Shown here in pieces: positions 30,301 to 38,335 of a stretch of 64,000 bases of DNA; the first letter of the stretch is position 1; every line of letters begins with the position of its first letter. The notes beneath the pieces were generated by a model. It saw only the letters and a program-made list of their open reading frames with translations, was not told the DNA's origin and did no database searches. This DNA is from Methylocystis sp. B8 (GTDB lineage: Bacteria > Pseudomonadota > Alphaproteobacteria > Rhizobiales > Beijerinckiaceae). Both the position numbers and the translations under genes were made by a program. The stretch covers positions 94,024 to 158,023 of the forward strand of contig NZ_VBTZ01000006.1 of the NCBI RefSeq assembly GCF_005771425.1. The letters are read 5' to 3'.

Positions 30301-32791
30301 CGTCGAAATCGAACTTGCGGCCAGCGGCGCGACAGAGCTGATCATCGTCGATGGATGGGCCCGCGATATGGGCCGAGCCACGGACTCGATCGCGCGCCAT
30401 CTGCGCATTGCGCCAGTGGCGCCTGAGACGCTGAACCAAGCTTTGTCGCGCCGCCGCGGGCTCATACTGCCGCCCCCGCCGAAGAAGCCCCGCTATGCCT
30501 TTTCGCAGGACGGACGAAGCGTGACGGTCGCGCCAGGCACGCCGCGTCCGTTCGCCCATGTTATCGCCAACGCCTTCGGGCAGGGCGCGGTGCTGACGAA
30601 TGACGGCGAGATTTTTTCGTTCCACGGCAACTCGCGTCTGAACAGTTTTACGCCGTTTCGCATGGGCGAGGGCCGCATGGCCCCCGCGGGTCAAAGATTC
30701 TACGTCTACGATCTTGCGCGTACGGATGCGCATAGTCCGACCTTCGTGCCGCTACGTCGTCGCGATGCTGAATATGAAGTGACGTTTTCTCTCGGCTCGG
30801 CCGTCTATCGCGCCGAGCGCGATCATCTCGAACTCGAGATGACAGTTTTCGTCAGTCCCACGCAGCCGATCGAGTTCAAGATCTTGAAGATTCGTAACAA
30901 GACTCTTCACGAGCGGCTATTGCAGATTACGCCGGCGATGGAAATTGTCTTGGCCGAAACGCCAAACGAGAGTCTTGGCGTGCTGGAGTCGGTCATCGAC
31001 GAGAATGTGCATTCAATCTACTTCCGCAATCCTCGTAATAATTTCGTGCAGGGCTGGGCCTTTGTGACGACCTCATTGCCGGCGGAGTTTGCTGAGACGT
31101 CCCGTCGCCGCTTCCTCGGGCATGAAAGCCGCGACCCTTACCTGCCGTACATGGTCGAGCACGGCCATCCTGACGCCGGCGCGCCCGCGCATGAACGAAA
31201 GGTCGCCGCCTTCAGTTGCGCGATCGACGTGCCGGCTGGAGAAGAGGCCGTTGTCGTCGTAGCGCTTGGACAGACGACGTCCATCGAAGAAGCGAAGAGA
31301 CTTGCCGATTATGCGCGCGATCCCGAGCACGCTTATGCCGCGTTCGCGGCGAATGCGCGCGCATGGGATGATCAGCTATCGGTGTTGCGCATCAAGACCA
31401 ACCGTCCCGACTTCGATCGCCTGGTCAACGATTGGCTGCCTTATCAATTGCTCGCCGCGCGTCTTTGGGGACGCACCGGTCCCGCGCAACGTTCCGGCGC
31501 GACGGGCTATCGCGACCAGTTGCAGGACGTCATTCCGCTCATTCATCTCGCGCCCCAACGCGCCCGCGCGCAAATCCTATTGCATGCCGCGCATCAATAT
31601 ATCGAGGGCGACGCCTGCAAATGGTGGCATCGCGCGCCCAACGGCGGCACTGGCCTTGCGGACCGCACACATGCGTCGGATCCGCATCTGTGGCTGCCTT
31701 ATGTGACGATCCGCTATGTCCGCGGGAGCGGAGACTACGCCATCCTCGATGCGGTCGAGCCCTTCCTCGAAGCCGCTCCTGTTCCGAAAGATCAGGAGGG
31801 CGAAGCCACCGTGCCGCTGACCTCGCGCGACAAGGACACGCTGCTCGGTCACTGCGCGCGCGCCATCGAATGGACCCTCGACCGTTTCGGTGCCCATGGC
31901 CTGCCGCTAATGGGCTCCGGCGACTGGGACGATGGGATGAATCTTATCGGCGACGAAGGCCGCGGAGAGAGCGTGTGGCTCGGCTTCTTCCTGCACGGCA
32001 TCCTTCTCGACATCGCACCGATATTCGAGGCGAAAGGCGACGCCGCCCGCGCCGAGCGTTATCGTGAACGCGCCGAAAAACTTCGCGCCGCGCTTGAAAA
32101 CTGCTGGCGCGGCGACCGCTATATTCGCGCCTATGCCGACAACGGCGAGGAAGTCGCGCCGATGAGCGCGATGACCTCCTCCTGGCCGACTTTGACGAAC
32201 GCCGTAGACGCCGCGCGCGGACGCGAGGCGATCGAAAACGCCCTCGACATTCTTGGCCTCGGCGATCGCGTGTTGCTCGTTCAGCCGCCCTACGATGAGC
32301 ATTCGCGGCCTTATCCCGGACGCAGCGCCGAATATCCGCCAGGCGTGCGCGAAAACGGCGGGCAATATTCGCATGGCGTTTCCTGGTTCGTCGATGCGCT
32401 GGCGAAGCTCGCCGCGCAGGCGCAAAAGGAAGGGGACTCGCGCGCCGCCGAGGAGTTGTTTCGCACGGCGTTCGAGACGTGGATCGCGATCTCGCCGATC
32501 TCCAAGCTGACGACGCCGGCCGAGTCTGACATTTACGGCCTGCCGCCGCATCAGCAGCCGGCCGACGTCTATAACGGCGAAGGCTACGAAGGTCGGGGCG
32601 GGTGGAGCTGGTATACCGGCGCAGCGGCGCGGATGTTGTCGGCGGCCTATGCGCTGCTCGGGCTCGAATTCGAGAACGGCGAATTGAAACTGCGCCCCGA
32701 CGCGTTCCTTTCCAAAGGCGAACTGCGACTGGAACGCGTGGTCTACCTTGGCAAGACGTTCGAAGCAGAGAAACGTCGCCGCGTCTGGTGA
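27320..32791 (+). CDS. Giant membrane-anchored GH94 (cyclic-glucan-synthase-like) protein
   Basis: An 1823-residue protein. The first ~735 residues contain many hydrophobic helices (last one about 705-730, YLIYAALVAFGLVIFLLGRL). Two GH94-type beta-sandwich regions follow (about 745-1040 and 1065-1340), then the (alpha/alpha)6 barrel. The barrel carries GSGDWDDGMNLIGDEG (about 1534, general-acid Asp), RENGGQYSHGVSWFVDAL (about 1678) and GWSWYTGAAARML near the C-terminus, all typical of glycoside phosphorylases and of the C-terminal part of cyclic beta-1,2-glucan synthases. No GT84 glycosyltransferase domain is visible, so it is not a complete synthase of the NdvB type (about 2800 residues). 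Acetate kinase starts 23 bp downstream. Phosphorolysis of beta-glucan to sugar-1-phosphate is inference. Confidence 0.85.
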   Translation: MAVTPGESNLNSALFERILIGMGFAAFAALEAAGGGEHAIVAGFFAGAAIFVLRRSSESARQAADFAVDFLAVAIFTLLCDRSSMLWRSPETFAELFRFSPVGAATATILYLAGVVTLRARSRMAVRAALFVLPLQFSLLIALGSPPVTQIGGALLLGLDVPEPLRNIAGRTLVLFLLNEAVVVGVPLALGRFLPHQWRPHGILFASAFVASLTPYIATSVSYFVAPYLPYPLAAAIAAAAAALAQAGLWGQTYLVTQAMAGLLRATPSLQVVVFHDWRTGAEKGAVYGFVFMALLLAAELGVSFAPAMAALSASGPIGGALIGAALFPLARAIVESTDSTPPFFGRVEELYLHPSNYFRGGVAGAAVALALMIGLPAASGGDRFLFGALTGALAYAGVDAAIDLAALTQGRRQHLRSWRVYSLGVLLGALVGGAVAWYLDAGQVETIVAKFFAYTSLDYAADGRPVNEYIIRPLFSKWGATDLGKVDGGVRLFFDESFSGVIQWVFAAPLFSINLFFLTALVERSLQPLRQLASWQGLDMLIENAVRVLRWGLWMAPVIYSFLKASPDPAWYNQDGLIRTGVASWMSYILPDSDFRAWSLDIFTALLAYDALRVLIWFDHMGLRVATLVNLSFVGGDVADERAARFLGKSQTSRAIPEGIRRFGTWAPLLLPFYIPRGVDWDRAWSASEQLAHTRPPSYAYLVSGYLIYAALVAFGLVIFLLGRLARAQKVTIEGITGAGGVPGSRPLKLTNGLMTSEWFQDGQGAIGIEGVARGGPPIDLTRRPDDHAHPRGRFLFLREDGGELWSIGEAPTRCRAAQASLTDAGENCLFFMAERNGFAVEARVSLAPDEAVEVTQLKIVNLEQRPRKLVLASLREWVLNETGVELRDPAYNAIHIGTWYVRSLNAIFAQNRLLKGGARRQSDRRLSPEIGFHAIGAGAEAKISVLGYEDVKSRFYGMGSVHAPDSLHGLAAPRDPNDEGLLYGFEPCASLRVEIELAASGATELIIVDGWARDMGRATDSIARHLRIAPVAPETLNQALSRRRGLILPPPPKKPRYAFSQDGRSVTVAPGTPRPFAHVIANAFGQGAVLTNDGEIFSFHGNSRLNSFTPFRMGEGRMAPAGQRFYVYDLARTDAHSPTFVPLRRRDAEYEVTFSLGSAVYRAERDHLELEMTVFVSPTQPIEFKILKIRNKTLHERLLQITPAMEIVLAETPNESLGVLESVIDENVHSIYFRNPRNNFVQGWAFVTTSLPAEFAETSRRRFLGHESRDPYLPYMVEHGHPDAGAPAHERKVAAFSCAIDVPAGEEAVVVVALGQTTSIEEAKRLADYARDPEHAYAAFAANARAWDDQLSVLRIKTNRPDFDRLVNDWLPYQLLAARLWGRTGPAQRSGATGYRDQLQDVIPLIHLAPQRARAQILLHAAHQYIEGDACKWWHRAPNGGTGLADRTHASDPHLWLPYVTIRYVRGSGDYAILDAVEPFLEAAPVPKDQEGEATVPLTSRDKDTLLGHCARAIEWTLDRFGAHGLPLMGSGDWDDGMNLIGDEGRGESVWLGFFLHGILLDIAPIFEAKGDAARAERYRERAEKLRAALENCWRGDRYIRAYADNGEEVAPMSAMTSSWPTLTNAVDAARGREAIENALDILGLGDRVLLVQPPYDEHSRPYPGRSAEYPPGVRENGGQYSHGVSWFVDALAKLAAQAQKEGDSRAAEELFRTAFETWIAISPISKLTTPAESDIYGLPPHQQPADVYNGEGYEGRGGWSWYTGAAARMLSAAYALLGLEFENGELKLRPDAFLSKGELRLERVVYLGKTFEAEKRRRVW

Positions 32792-32814
32792 CGTGGCCTG
32801 TAGGCGGGGCGCAC

Positions 32815-34002
32815 ATGGCTGATCACGTCGTTACGCTCAACGCCGGGTCTTCCTCGGTGAAGTTCGCTCTCTACGCAGCGGATGAGGAATGGCCGCGACT
32901 GATCGTTTCCGGCCGCGTCGAAGGGCTCGGCGCGAAGCCGCGCTTTCACGTCGCCGTCGTCGGCGGAAGAGCGAGCGACATACCGCTTCCTCCCAAGCTC
33001 ACCCACAAGAAGGCGATCGCAGCGATCTTCGAGTGGATCGAAGACGCTTACCCCGGGGCGGCGGTAAGCGCGATCGGACACCGTGTCGTGCACGGCGGGC
33101 TGCGTTTCGCCTCGCCCGTCATCATTGACGCGGAAACGCTCGCGCAGTTGCGCGAACTCATCTCTCTTGCGCCCTTGCACCAGCCGCATAATCTGGCCGG
33201 CATCGAAGGCGCCTGCGAGGCCTTCCCCCACGTGCCGCAGGTCGCGTGTTTCGACACGGCCTTCCACCGCGGACATGCCTTCGTCGACGACGCCTATGCG
33301 CTTCCCTATTCCTACTACGAGCGCGGGTTGCGCCGTTTTGGCTTCCATGGCCTATCATATGAGTATATCGCTCGGCGTCTGCGGGCGATTGATCCGATCC
33401 ACGCAGAAGGCGGCGTCATTGTCGCGCATCTCGGCAATGGCGCATCGCTTTGCGCGATGAAAGGCGGGCGTTCGATCGCCACCACCATGGGCTTTTCCGC
33501 GCTTGAAGGCCTGCCTATGGGCACGCGCTGCGGACAGATTGATCCCGGGCTGCTGCTGTATCTGCTCCAGAGCGAAGCGACGGCGCCTGAGGAGCTGTCG
33601 CGCCTTCTTTACGAGCGCTCAGGTCTTCTTGGCCTTTCCGGCGTATCGCATGACATGCGCGCGCTAGAGGCTTCTAAAGAGCCTCGCGCGCAGGCCGCGA
33701 TAGCCTACTTCATTCATCGCGTCAAAATAGAGATCGCGGCGCTGACGGCGGTCATCGGCGGTCTGGATGCGCTCGTATTTACGGCGGGAATAGGAGAACG
33801 CTCGCCGCGCATACGGGCCGGCGTGGTTGAAGGTCTTGGCTGGCTGGGGTTGGCGCTCGACGCGGCCGCCAATGCGCGCGACGACTCGCTGATTTCCGTG
33901 TCCCAATCGCGCATCCCAATATTCGTGACGCCGACTGACGAGGAAGCAATGATCGCGCGCCATACGATTGAAACGGCGGGGCTGTCGGAAACCGTAAGGT
34001 GA
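32815..34002 (+). CDS. ackA: Acetate kinase
   Basis: Interconverts acetate plus ATP and acetyl phosphate plus ADP. The 395-residue protein shows the ASKHA fold signatures: VVTLNAGSSSVKFALY at the N-terminus, IGHRVVHGGLRF, FDTAFHRGHAF, GFHGLSYEYI, HLGNGASLCAM, and LVFTAGIGERSPRIR. The ATG at 32815 is required because the conserved NAGSSS must lie a few residues from the start. The close spacing to the GH94 gene suggests one transcript. No phosphoketolase or phosphotransacetylase gene lies in the window. Confidence 0.93.
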   Translation: MADHVVTLNAGSSSVKFALYAADEEWPRLIVSGRVEGLGAKPRFHVAVVGGRASDIPLPPKLTHKKAIAAIFEWIEDAYPGAAVSAIGHRVVHGGLRFASPVIIDAETLAQLRELISLAPLHQPHNLAGIEGACEAFPHVPQVACFDTAFHRGHAFVDDAYALPYSYYERGLRRFGFHGLSYEYIARRLRAIDPIHAEGGVIVAHLGNGASLCAMKGGRSIATTMGFSALEGLPMGTRCGQIDPGLLLYLLQSEATAPEELSRLLYERSGLLGLSGVSHDMRALEASKEPRAQAAIAYFIHRVKIEIAALTAVIGGLDALVFTAGIGERSPRIRAGVVEGLGWLGLALDAAANARDDSLISVSQSRIPIFVTPTDEEAMIARHTIETAGLSETVR

Positions 34003-34357
34003 CCGCCAGTGCGGATCGCCGATGAGACGACGTCTCGCTCGGTTGCGCGTCGCCAGTTCTATGCCGGATCGCAGTTGAACGCGTGATCTGGCGGATCGCC
34101 GGCGCCCACAAGCAAGCCGTCGCGCGCGGGGCGTGACGCCATCCTCAATAACGTCTGGAATTCATCAACTTCGCAGTAGCGTCAATAAAACCTGCTACGC
34201 GCTTTCCAGCCTCCAGCGCACAGGCTCCAGCGCTGGCGAAGCTTGTTCATCGCGGCCGTCTCCTTTTGTTTGCCGCAATTCTGTAATTCAGGTGCAGGGG
34301 CGACAAACAAACTCTGCGTTGCTTTGCAGTTTAACGCTAAGATGTAGGTTAGTGCAT
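34003..34357. other. Intergenic region after ackA
   Basis: About 355 bp without a supported gene. GC falls towards the right end. One open frame crosses it but has no start site or recognisable protein sequence before 34358. I see no clear terminator. Confidence 0.5.
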
Positions 34358-34744
34358 ATGAATGCAGAAAACGCCAGGCTTTCGATGGACAGTAAAGCTG
34401 TCGCATTCTTTGAGGACGCCGCCAATAAGCTTCGCACATATTTCGAGCGGGAAGTGCTTGCGGAGCTGTCCGACTTCGCGCGTCCCGCACTCGAAAGCGA
34501 ATTGGAGTCGCTCGCGACTCTATCGGGCGACGATCCCATTCCGCCCTTGGCGGAAATCTCGCTCCTGCGCGGCGAACAATGCGCCCATGATCTGCTCAGC
34601 ATGAATTATGAAGGCGCGGCCACTTCATTCATTCGGCGTTCTATACGAGAGGCTGCGACCGAGGTTCAGGCGGCCGTGCTTGCTGCGTCGATGAATGGCG
34701 GCAACGTGATTGCCTTCCGCGCGAGAGCTTCCCTGATGCGCTGA
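34358..34744 (+). CDS. Hypothetical helical protein
   Basis: A 128-residue predicted soluble, mostly helical protein (KAVAFFEDAANKLRTYFERE, LESELESLATLSGDDPIP, GAATSFIRRSIREAATEVQA). I do not recognise the family. The ATG at 34358 is used because upstream sequence in frame is Cys/Ser-rich and unlike coding sequence. It is followed at 99 bp by a NepR-like gene on the same strand. Confidence 0.6.
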   Translation: MNAENARLSMDSKAVAFFEDAANKLRTYFEREVLAELSDFARPALESELESLATLSGDDPIPPLAEISLLRGEQCAHDLLSMNYEGAATSFIRRSIREAATEVQAAVLAASMNGGNVIAFRARASLMR

Positions 34745-34842
34745 GCTACCGTCTGTTTGGGCTTCTATTCCTCGAATAGGGGGCGCAGATGGAACGTTAT
34801 TGCCGATCAAGTGGTTCAAACTTCCTTGTCGAGGCTTTCTCC

Positions 34843-35034
34843 ATGCCCCCCAATAACGAGAGCTTGAAGCGGACGTTGGCGAAGGCCAACGAAAATCATC
34901 GGAACTCAGTAAATGAGATCGGCAAGCAACTGAAAAATCTTCATTCAGAAACTGCCGCCGAGCCTCTGCCGGAAGAGATGCGCAGGCTTCTCCAGAAGCT
35001 AGACCAACGAAGAAGATCTTCGCATCGGCCGTAG
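34843..35034 (+). CDS. NepR-like anti-sigma factor (orphan)
   Basis: A 63-residue protein. Its C-terminal half, IGKQLKNLHSETAAEPLPEE followed by MRRLLQKLDQRR, matches the two-helix pattern of NepR: a helix with GxxLK/R, then EP(L/V)P, then a helix ending LLxKL. NepR is the alphaproteobacterial anti-sigma factor that holds the general-stress factor EcfG until phosphorylated PhyR binds it. The ATG at 34843 is preceded by GAGG and gives the usual NepR length; an ATG at 34789 is also in frame. Neither phyR nor ecfG is nearby, so this would be a stray paralogue. The assignment rests on pattern only. Confidence 0.6.
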   Translation: MPPNNESLKRTLAKANENHRNSVNEIGKQLKNLHSETAAEPLPEEMRRLLQKLDQRRRSSHRP

Positions 35035-35193
35035 TCATGCGCGCAACATTGCTTCGGCACCGCCTCAATTTTAGTTAAGGCGCCGCCTGTAATCGAAGGA
35101 TCGGCATAGCAGTATCCGGTTTTCTACGTTTTATGCTATTGTGACATACGGCGCGCCTCGCGCCGGGCGCGTTGTAAGCCCGAGGAGGCGACG

Positions 35194-35469
35194 ATGGGGA
35201 ATGGGATATGCTCACGCGTCCCGCCGCCGGTCGGGTGGAGCGCTAACCGGCAAACGCATCCTGCAATCGCTCAAGCGATTTTCGCGCTATCGAGTGACGA
35301 GCGAACGCCTGAAGCCATTTGGGAAGCGCCGACTCCAGAAGAGTGGCGGAAGATTTCGGAGCTTGTCGTCGAATATGTCGATGACGGCGATTTTGCCTGC
35401 GACAATGGCAAATTCGCTTGGGGACCTTTCGAGACGCTTCGTTTGTGGCCGGCGCGACGCGAAGACTGA
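35194..35469 (+). CDS. Hypothetical protein
   Basis: A 91-residue acidic protein of unknown function (TPEEWRKISELVVEYVDDGD, GKFAWGPFETLRLWPAR). A strong GAGGAGG site 6 bp before the ATG supports expression. No signal peptide or membrane segment. No family recognised. Confidence 0.6.
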   Translation: MGNGICSRVPPPVGWSANRQTHPAIAQAIFALSSDERTPEAIWEAPTPEEWRKISELVVEYVDDGDFACDNGKFAWGPFETLRLWPARRED

Positions 35470-35754
35470 TTGCGATCGCGTCGGATGCTGACAGGCTCTC
35501 GTGAGGCGAGTGGTTCGTCATCACGGCCCGTTTTCCTATATCCGAAACACAATGACAGTGCGCGGCGCGGCTTGAACGCCGGGGGGCTCCTCCGCCACCA
35601 TTCGAGTTCTCGCCGAACACTCGGTTGATGGCGATTTTCGAAGAGCCTTGGCATCTCTATATGTTCGGCGATCCAGTCATGCGAGGCATTGGTTTCGCAT
35701 AGGCACATCGCCGCGTTGCTCGATCTCATGCTTGGATTTACATTTCGAAGGTCG
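35470..35754. other. Intergenic region before the alpha/beta hydrolase gene
   Basis: No supported gene. A minus-strand open frame covers it but antisenses the preceding gene and has no credible start. It may be decayed mobile-element sequence, but I cannot identify a family. Confidence 0.4.
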
Positions 35755-37074
35755 ATGATAGGACATGAGCCGATGGTTGGAGACAGCGACCACGGATCAA
35801 GCGTTGGCCGCATTTCGCAGCTCGCAAAATGCCTGGGCACGTACGGCATCCTTGCGCTCCTTTCCATGCTGGTAGGAGTCGGGGGTTTCGTTGCCACGGC
35901 GATGCTGACATCCCGTCCGGCGTTATTCCTGACCGCCGGCTGGTCGATTTTTGCGATCTGCTATGGTGGGGCAATAAGTGTCATCGCGCCTCGGCGGTAT
36001 TGGCCGCTGGCCGTGGCGCTCTTGGCCGTTTTGTCGGTCGTTGGCGGGTTCGCGCTGCTGTGGCCTGCCACGGAGACACGGCAGCCGCCGGCGCCGGGAA
36101 CCGAGTGGGCGACTCTACGCACTGGCAGTCGCCTGGCCTATCTCAGGCTTGCCGCCGTCGGGCCCCGCCATGCCGCGCCAGTCGTCTTCTTGCACGGCGG
36201 TCCCGGGGTGGCCAACATCGAGGGAGACGCAGAGTACCTTCGGCGGCTCGCTGCGAGCGGCTACGATGTCTACCTTTACGATCAATTGGGCGCGGGCGGC
36301 TCGACGCGGCTTGCCGATCCCACGGGTTACACATTGCCGCGCGCTGTCGCCGACCTCGACGCGTTTCGCGAGGCGATACGAGCGCCGAAAGTCGATCTCA
36401 TCGGCTATTCTTGGGGATCGAGGCTCGCGGCCGCCTATTTAAGCGCCCACGCGGACCATGTTTCGAAGGTGGTTTTCGTCTCGCCGGACCGTATGGCGGG
36501 CGACAACAGCAATTTGGTCAACCTGCTAGGGCCGCTCGACGCGGCACATCTATGGGCGGTGCTGCGGCAAGCGTTCGAGCCGCGCGCGTTCACGGCGTGG
36601 GTTCTCGCACAAGTCAATTCGCGTGCGGCGCATGCATTTGCTGGAGACGCCGAAATGGACGCGCGGTTTCGTGCGATCATCGCCGCGCTCGCGCCCGCGC
36701 TGTTTTGCCATCCGCCGGATGGAACGAACGGCGGCGATCCCGGATTCTATGCGAACACGATGCTGCCGCGTCCCGAGGCGCAGCGGGGCATTGACCCACA
36801 TGCGTCGCTGCGGCGCCTCGACACGCCGGCGCTGATCGTGAAGGGGCAGTGTGACTATCTGAGTTGGGCAAGCGCAGTTGATTATCGCGACGCGCTTCCC
36901 CATGCGAGCATGGTCTACGTGCCTGAAGCTGGCCACGAACTATTCGCCGAACAGCCGGACGTCTTCTTCGCCGCCGTCGTGGCGTTCCTCGACGGACGCG
37001 AGCTGCCGTTTGCGACTGTCACACAATCGAGCCCGCCTCCGGGCTACAAAGGCCCTACAGGAGAGAATCACTGA
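35755..37074 (+). CDS. Membrane-anchored alpha/beta hydrolase (proline iminopeptidase-like)
   Basis: About 439 residues. Three hydrophobic helices lie at the N-terminus (about 20-45, 55-75 and 80-100), followed by an alpha/beta hydrolase domain. The oxyanion region is VVFLHGGPGVANIEGD, the nucleophile elbow is DLIGYSWGSRLAAAY (Ser in GYSWGS), the acid is in IVKGQCDYLSW, and the catalytic His is in VPEAGHELFAEQP. The HGGPG and GxSWGS pattern is typical of the proline iminopeptidase S33 group. Several starts are possible (TTG 35689, ATG 35755, ATG 35773); 35755 has AAGG upstream. Confidence 0.78.
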   Translation: MIGHEPMVGDSDHGSSVGRISQLAKCLGTYGILALLSMLVGVGGFVATAMLTSRPALFLTAGWSIFAICYGGAISVIAPRRYWPLAVALLAVLSVVGGFALLWPATETRQPPAPGTEWATLRTGSRLAYLRLAAVGPRHAAPVVFLHGGPGVANIEGDAEYLRRLAASGYDVYLYDQLGAGGSTRLADPTGYTLPRAVADLDAFREAIRAPKVDLIGYSWGSRLAAAYLSAHADHVSKVVFVSPDRMAGDNSNLVNLLGPLDAAHLWAVLRQAFEPRAFTAWVLAQVNSRAAHAFAGDAEMDARFRAIIAALAPALFCHPPDGTNGGDPGFYANTMLPRPEAQRGIDPHASLRRLDTPALIVKGQCDYLSWASAVDYRDALPHASMVYVPEAGHELFAEQPDVFFAAVVAFLDGRELPFATVTQSSPPPGYKGPTGENH

Positions 37075-37302
37075 ATGAATCGCCATCTTCGCGATTCCTC
37101 GCGTCGGGTAAGCGGATGGGATCGGAGAGGAGCCGCCGATTGATACTGATTATCGCTGAAGGCGCACAAGTTGCCCATCTTCGAAAATCCTTTTCGAAGT
37201 TAAGAGCGCAACTTTCTGACCATTCGCAGAGTTGGTCTTTTGCCGCATGCAAGAAGATCCCCGCTATTGGAAAGGCATTACCGTCGTCCCGAATGACTCG
37301 AA

Positions 37303-37349
37303 TGGCGCCGGTTGCAGGATTCGAACCCGCGACCTACTGATTAAGAATC
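37303..37349 (-). other. 3' tRNA fragment (tRNA-Lys(CTT)-like), putative att remnant
   Basis: 47 bp that read on the minus strand as the 3' part of a tRNA: anticodon-loop CTTAATC, a complete T-arm GCGGGTTCGAATCCTGC, the 3' acceptor strand AACCGGC and an encoded CCA. The 5' half is absent. It has the same length and extent as the 47-bp tRNA-Gly duplication at the 41-kb element. It differs at only three positions from the corresponding part of tRNA-Thr at 39236-39311. Such fragments mark sites where an integrative element duplicated a tRNA 3' end. Confidence 0.75.
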
Positions 37350-37385
37350 GCCAAATCCGTTGCGGCGCCTACGACCAGGATTTGT

Positions 37386-37979
37386 ATGAGATCGAATATC
37401 GCCGCTCACGCACGACGCTTTTTTCTTGATGCGATCGCACCAGTTGTGGCGGCGATCACTCCAGCACCCACCGGAGCCATCACCGCCGTCGTCGGCGATA
37501 GTCTCGCGGCCGGCTGCCCATTCCGCACGCTGTCATGTCGCCGCTTCAAAGTGATAAACCTTGCCAAAGGCGGCGCGCGGCTCGCGGATATCGCCGGACA
37601 GTTGGATCGTGCGCAACGAAATGGCGCGTGGCGCTTCATCATCGACGGAGGTCTGAACGATCTTCTCGGCGCCGCCGCTCCGATCCCGGACATTGAACGC
37701 GATTTCCGAGGCATGCTGCAAGTCCTTGATCCGGGCGCTTCCGCGATCTTTACCTTGATGCCTTATGTCGCCCAGAGAGAGGCAGCGCCCCGCATAGATG
37801 CAGCGAACGCGATGATGGCGGAGCTTTGCAGAGAGCGAGGCATCGAGGTGTTGGACCTCAATCCGTATGTTTCGCGCAATGGCGTGCGCCGTGCAGAGAT
37901 GAGCGACGACGGGCTGCATTTCACGCCACGCGCCAATGCGGTGTGGATTGCGGCTCTTCGGGAGAAGTTGAGCGATTAG
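37386..37979 (+). CDS. SGNH/GDSL-type hydrolase
   Basis: A 197-residue esterase-like protein. Block I is AVVGDSLAAGCPF (Ser nucleophile), block II the Gly in KGGARLADI, block III the Asn in GGLNDLLG, and block V MSDDGLHFTPRANAVW (Asp-x-x-His). The N-terminus has no clean signal peptide and begins close to the tRNA fragment, so the first residues may have changed. The substrate is unknown. Confidence 0.75.
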   Translation: MRSNIAAHARRFFLDAIAPVVAAITPAPTGAITAVVGDSLAAGCPFRTLSCRRFKVINLAKGGARLADIAGQLDRAQRNGAWRFIIDGGLNDLLGAAAPIPDIERDFRGMLQVLDPGASAIFTLMPYVAQREAAPRIDAANAMMAELCRERGIEVLDLNPYVSRNGVRRAEMSDDGLHFTPRANAVWIAALREKLSD

Positions 37980-38278
37980 CTTCGAGTCGCCAATCTCTTC
38001 GATCTGCGTCGTCGGCGCGATGTATAGCGGGGCACGAGATTGCGCGGTTGGCCGATCAGATCGGCGAGCCGGTGAAGCTCCTCCCAAGAGAGATGTTGCG
38101 TGAAGCGGCCGCACATGCCGGGAGGGCTCAGGAGATCGATGAAAGTGAATCCCGCGGGCGCGCCGATCGCCTCGAACGGCACGACTCCGTAGTGCTGGCA
38201 GGCGCGGTTTAAGCACCAGACGCGAGCGCCATGAACGCGCTCGGCGCGAAGGTCGACGATTGTCAGCGCGGCAAGCAT
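37980..38278 (-). pseudogene. Broken SRAP gene fused to another gene remnant
   Basis: From 38116 downward the minus strand reads MCGRFTQHLSWEELHRLADL and IGQPRNLVPRY, the N-terminus of an SOS-response-associated peptidase very like the intact copy at 52109. The frame then shifts: APTTQIEEIGDS continues in another frame. It is cut after about 45 codons by the end of the SGNH gene, so the catalytic Asn, Glu and His regions are missing. Upstream (38117-38278) the same frame holds MLAALTIVDLRAERVHGARV and WCLNRAC, apparently the start of a different small protein. It is non-functional debris. Confidence 0.75.
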
Positions 38279-38335
38279 CGAGGCGATGATAAAGGCGAGG
38301 CCAGATCGACCAGCGCTCAGTCTGGATCGTCAGGC

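Noticed and set aside
35243-35897. Minus-strand frames considered as transposase remnants
   Set aside because: No DDE or HTH motif could be read, the frames antisense a gene with a strong ribosome-binding site, and no inverted repeats were seen.
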